Of a stretch of 7,154 nucleotides of DNA, positions 5,848 to 7,154 are shown one piece after another. Under the pieces are notes generated by a model, which was not told the DNA's origin, made no database searches, and was given only the letters and a program-made list of their open reading frames with translations. This DNA is from UBA1424 sp041669225 (GTDB lineage Bacteria > Bacillota_I > Bacilli_A > RFN20 > CAG-826). Location of the stretch: the NCBI GenBank assembly GCA_041669225.1, contig JBAYBO010000049.1, positions 1 through 7,154 of the forward strand. Direction: 5' to 3'. How positions within the stretch are numbered: the first letter of the stretch is position 1; each line of letters starts with the position of its first letter. A program made the position numbers and the translations under genes.

Positions 5848-6448
5848 ATCGATTGAAGAAATCGGAAAACTTGGAAGCAAAGGTCCTAAACCGACTCTTT
5901 TACTGCATTCATGCTGCGCACCGTGCTCAACTTATACATTACTATTTTTGTGTCCTCATTTTGATGTCAGTGTCTACTATAATAACTCAAATATTTATCC
6001 AGAAAGTGAATTTCAAAAGCGCCTGAATGAATTAAAGAAATTCTTAGATGATTTTGAAAAAAAAGAAGGTTTTAAAGTATCTCTTGTGACGCCATCTTAT
6101 GATAATGATCAATATAATATCGATTTAGAACCTTTTGCTCATTTACCGGAAGGGTCGACGCGCTGCTTTATTTGTTATGAAAAGCGAATGGATCAGGCTT
6201 ATGCTTTTGCAAGCGATAATGGCTTCAACTATTTCGCGACAGCTATGACGATTTCCCGTCAAAAAAATTCGCAAATCTTAAATGCAATTGGCGAGAAGCT
6301 ATCGAAGCTATATCCCAACACAAAATACTTCTATAGTGACTTCAAGAAGAACAAGGGAATTGATATTGCCAAAGATATGCGTGATGAGTATGGTCTTTAC
6401 CAGCAAACTTATTGCGGCTGTAAATACACGTTTTTAAAGAAAAAATAG
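5819..6448 (+). CDS. queH: Epoxyqueuosine reductase QueH (formerly DUF208)
   Basis: Reduces the epoxide of epoxyqueuosine to queuosine in tRNA, the last step; it is the non-homologous alternative to the cobalamin-dependent QueG. From the ATG at 5819 it has 209 residues. The cysteine signature is complete: LLLHSCCAPCS (27-37; Cys32, Cys33, Cys36), RCFICYEKR (115-123; Cys116, Cys119) and YCGC (198-201; Cys199, Cys201), expected to bind the iron-sulfur centre and form redox pairs. Also seen: VYYNNSNIYPESEFQKR (52-68), FATAMTISRQKN (139-150) and FYSDFKK (171-177), all characteristic. An in-frame TTG at 5798 could extend it by 7 residues, but it has no well-placed ribosome binding site (AAAGGAG at 5772-5778 is about 19 nt away) and the added residues look like read-through of queA. 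The 29-bp overlap with queA implies coupled translation. The stretch before YCGC is somewhat diverged but intact. Confidence 0.95.
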   Translation: MENKKNYYLKSIEEIGKLGSKGPKPTLLLHSCCAPCSTYTLLFLCPHFDVSVYYNNSNIYPESEFQKRLNELKKFLDDFEKKEGFKVSLVTPSYDNDQYNIDLEPFAHLPEGSTRCFICYEKRMDQAYAFASDNGFNYFATAMTISRQKNSQILNAIGEKLSKLYPNTKYFYSDFKKNKGIDIAKDMRDEYGLYQQTYCGCKYTFLKKK

Positions 6449-6568
6449 CTACTTATTGATGTCTTTTGATGTCCTTGGGATGATTCGATTACTCCATTTC
6501 TTAATTTGTTGACCATGCAAATAAATCACATCTTTTTGATTTTCTTAAAGAATAAATAGTATTTATGC
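6449..6568 (+). other. Spacer between the queuosine genes and the S10 operon promoter
   Basis: No gene is visible. It holds two tandem TTGATGTC copies (6456-6463 and 6466-6473) and a weak AT-only inverted repeat AAATCA/TGATTT around 6525-6545 without a clear following U-tract, so no convincing terminator for queH can be named. A perfect AT palindrome lies at its right end (separate entry). Some termination is expected here because the S10 operon has its own promoter. Confidence 0.5.
6552..6566. repeat. Perfect 15-bp AT palindrome directly upstream of the rpsJ -35 box
   Basis: ATAAATA, a single G, then TATTTAT: seven perfect pairs around one central base, ending 2 bp before the -35 box. Position and composition fit either an AT-rich UP-element that boosts a strong promoter, or an operator for a dimeric regulator. 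A transcription terminator is unlikely because a one-base loop cannot form. Confidence 0.6.
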
Positions 6569-6598
6569 TTGACTCGAACACGCACACAGGGGTAGTAT
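6569..6598 (+). promoter_or_regulatory. Promoter of the S10 ribosomal-protein operon
   Basis: TTGACT (6569-6574; 5 of 6 to consensus), 18-bp spacer, TAGTAT (6593-6598; 4 of 6), followed by ATAAAA. The start point should be near 6605, leaving a leader of about 120 nt before rpsJ. It is the best -35 I saw in the window and sits where a strong ribosomal-protein promoter is expected. Confidence 0.68.
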
Positions 6599-6604
6599 AT
6601 AAAA

Positions 6605-6725
6605 CGTTGGCGTCTGCGTTGACATGCGAGGTTGCCGATACACCCACAGGCGTTGTCATGAATGGGTATCGGGTAATTCGTACAGAGCAAGATTCCACAG
6701 CCTGGAAACACAAGGAGGAAAGTTC
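6605..6725 (+). promoter_or_regulatory. Structured 5' leader of rpsJ, candidate ribosomal-protein autoregulation site
   Basis: Two hairpins can be drawn by hand. The large one spans 6625-6682. Its upper stem is CCGATA (6635-6640) with TATCGG (6667-6672), continued inward by CCC (6643-6645) with GGG (6664-6666) across a two-base bulge. Its lower stem pairs 6625-6630 with 6677-6682 (including G-U pairs) and TT 6632-6633 with AA 6675-6676. The small one is TTCCA (6693-6697) with TGGAA (6703-6707), five-base loop, 4 nt before the Shine-Dalgarno site. S10 operons in several bacteria are controlled by ribosomal protein L4 binding such a leader; whether this one is of that kind is an inference. Confidence 0.55.
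6712..6718 (+). promoter_or_regulatory. Shine-Dalgarno site of rpsJ
   Basis: AAGGAGG, 7 nt before the ATG at 6726; near-perfect complement to the 16S rRNA tail. It decides the start against an in-frame ATG at 6624, whose 34 added residues have no ribosomal-protein character and lie in the structured leader. Confidence 0.93.
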
Positions 6726-7037
6726 ATGGCTAAAACCAAAGTTATTAGGGTTCGCCTCAAAGCTTACGATCATAAGATACTTGATCTAAGCGTCGAGAAA
6801 ATTCTCGAAGCAGCGAATAAAACCGGTGCCGGTGTCGTTGGCCCCGTTCCGCTACCCACGGAAAAACAAGTCTTCACGATTCTTCGCGCCGTCCACAAAT
6901 ACAAGGATGCTCGCGAACAATTCGAAATTAGGACACACAAACGACTGATCGATATTACTAACCCAACCAAGGAAACAGTTGACACCCTACGTCGGCTCGA
7001 CTTGCCAAGCGGTGTAGATATCGACATCAAATTATAA
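6726..7037 (+). CDS. rpsJ: 30S ribosomal protein S10 (NusE)
   Basis: Component of the 30S head; also, as NusE, pairs with NusB in transcription antitermination. The 103 residues match the family (usually about 102; one extra residue near the N-terminus, MAKTKVIRVRLKAYDH). Characteristic stretches: RVRLKAYDHKILD (9-21), GPVPLPTEKQVFTILRA (39-55), VHKYKDAREQFEIRTHKRLI (56-75), the S10 signature region, and the C-terminal RRLDLPSGVDIDIKL (89-103). Codons are more C-ending than in queA or queH (many GTC, GGC, GCC, ACC), as expected for a highly expressed gene. It is the first gene of the S10 operon, with its own promoter and leader upstream and rplC 14 nt downstream. Confidence 0.99.
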   Translation: MAKTKVIRVRLKAYDHKILDLSVEKILEAANKTGAGVVGPVPLPTEKQVFTILRAVHKYKDAREQFEIRTHKRLIDITNPTKETVDTLRRLDLPSGVDIDIKL

Positions 7038-7044
7038 AGGAGGT
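7036..7044 (+). promoter_or_regulatory. Shine-Dalgarno site of rplC
   Basis: AAAGGAGGT overlapping the last two bases of the rpsJ stop codon, 7 nt before the ATG at 7052. Strong site that fixes the rplC start. Confidence 0.93.
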
Positions 7045-7051
7045 AAGACTG

Positions 7052-7154
7052 ATGAAATCAATCATTGGACGTAAAATGGGCATGACGCAAGTCTTTGCTG
7101 AAGACGGCACCATGTACGCAGTCACCGTCATTGAAGTCTTACCCAACGTCGTCA
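7052..7154 (+). CDS. rplC: 50S ribosomal protein L3, 5' part only (runs off the window)
   Basis: The first 34 codons read MKSIIGRKMGMTQVFAEDGT and continue MYAVTVIEVLPNVV, a clear match to the L3 N-terminus (MKGILGRKIGMTQVF...VTVIEA.PNVV). L3 sits at the 50S subunit and is needed early in its assembly. It lies 14 nt after rpsJ, the standard S10 operon order; rplD (L4) would be expected next, outside the window. Confidence 0.97.
   Translation, partial: MKSIIGRKMGMTQVFAEDGTMYAVTVIEVLPNVV

Noticed and set aside
6456..6473. Two TTGATGTC copies after queH as a regulatory tandem repeat
   Set aside because: Only two short copies with a 10-bp period; too little to separate from chance.
6624..6725. 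In-frame ATG at 6624 extending rpsJ by 34 residues
   Set aside because: No ribosome binding site, extension unlike any S10 protein, and it lies in a structured leader; the ATG at 6726 has a near-perfect Shine-Dalgarno site and gives the family length.
6501..6773. Minus-strand open frames across the rpsJ leader and rpsJ
   Set aside because: They are antisense shadows with no ribosome binding sites or recognisable protein features.
1..7154. CRISPR array, insertion sequence, prophage or tRNA gene
   Set aside because: No spaced repeats, transposase or integrase coding, terminal inverted repeats or cloverleaf were seen; the window looks like ordinary core chromosome.

Overview
The window is a gene-dense, all plus-strand stretch of moderately AT-rich bacterial chromosome. 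It carries eight complete or nearly complete genes plus partial genes at both ends. The protein sequences look like Bacillota. Tgt, RpsJ, RplC and Prs align closely with the Bacillus-type proteins I remember. The queuosine reductase is the QueH type, there is a QueT-type S-component, and the S10 operon opens rpsJ-rplC. Every tryptophan I checked is TGG and no gene contains an internal TGA, so the Mycoplasma/Spiroplasma code is not needed. The glycolipid-type glycosyltransferase, the AT-rich spacers and the compact layout suggest a Mollicutes-adjacent or Erysipelotrichia-like lineage. That placement is an inference from style, not proof.

Layout. (1) 1-1408: the 3' part of a GtrA-like small membrane protein overlaps a GT4 glycosyltransferase by 20 bp; together they look like a cell-envelope glycosylation unit. 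(2) 1471-2058: an unassigned 195-residue protein that I read as a degenerate protein-kinase-like fold (candidate pseudokinase). (3) 2071-3027: prs, PRPP synthase. (4) 3069-6448: a queuosine block: queT (precursor uptake), tgt (preQ1 insertion into tRNA), queA (epoxycyclopentane addition) and queH (epoxide reduction). tgt/queA overlap by 1 nt and queA/queH by 29 nt. (5) 6449-6725: spacer with a small perfect palindrome, a good sigma-A-type promoter and a structured leader of about 120 nt. (6) 6726-7154: rpsJ and the start of rplC, the head of the S10 ribosomal-protein operon.

How they work together. The queuosine genes make a salvage-plus-completion pathway: an importer for the 7-deazaguanine precursor, followed by the three enzymes that turn preQ1 on tRNA into queuosine. 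None of the preQ1-making genes (queD, queE, queC, queF) is present here. Prs is general nucleotide metabolism. The S10 operon is a separate, strongly expressed unit with its own promoter and leader.

Most noteworthy: the candidate pseudokinase with an Asn at the catalytic-Asp position; the hairpin-rich rpsJ leader, possibly an autoregulatory site; and the split between genes with strong Shine-Dalgarno sequences (glycosyltransferase, rpsJ, rplC) and genes with none (kinase-like gene, prs, queT, tgt), at least one of which has a promoter placed to give a leaderless mRNA.
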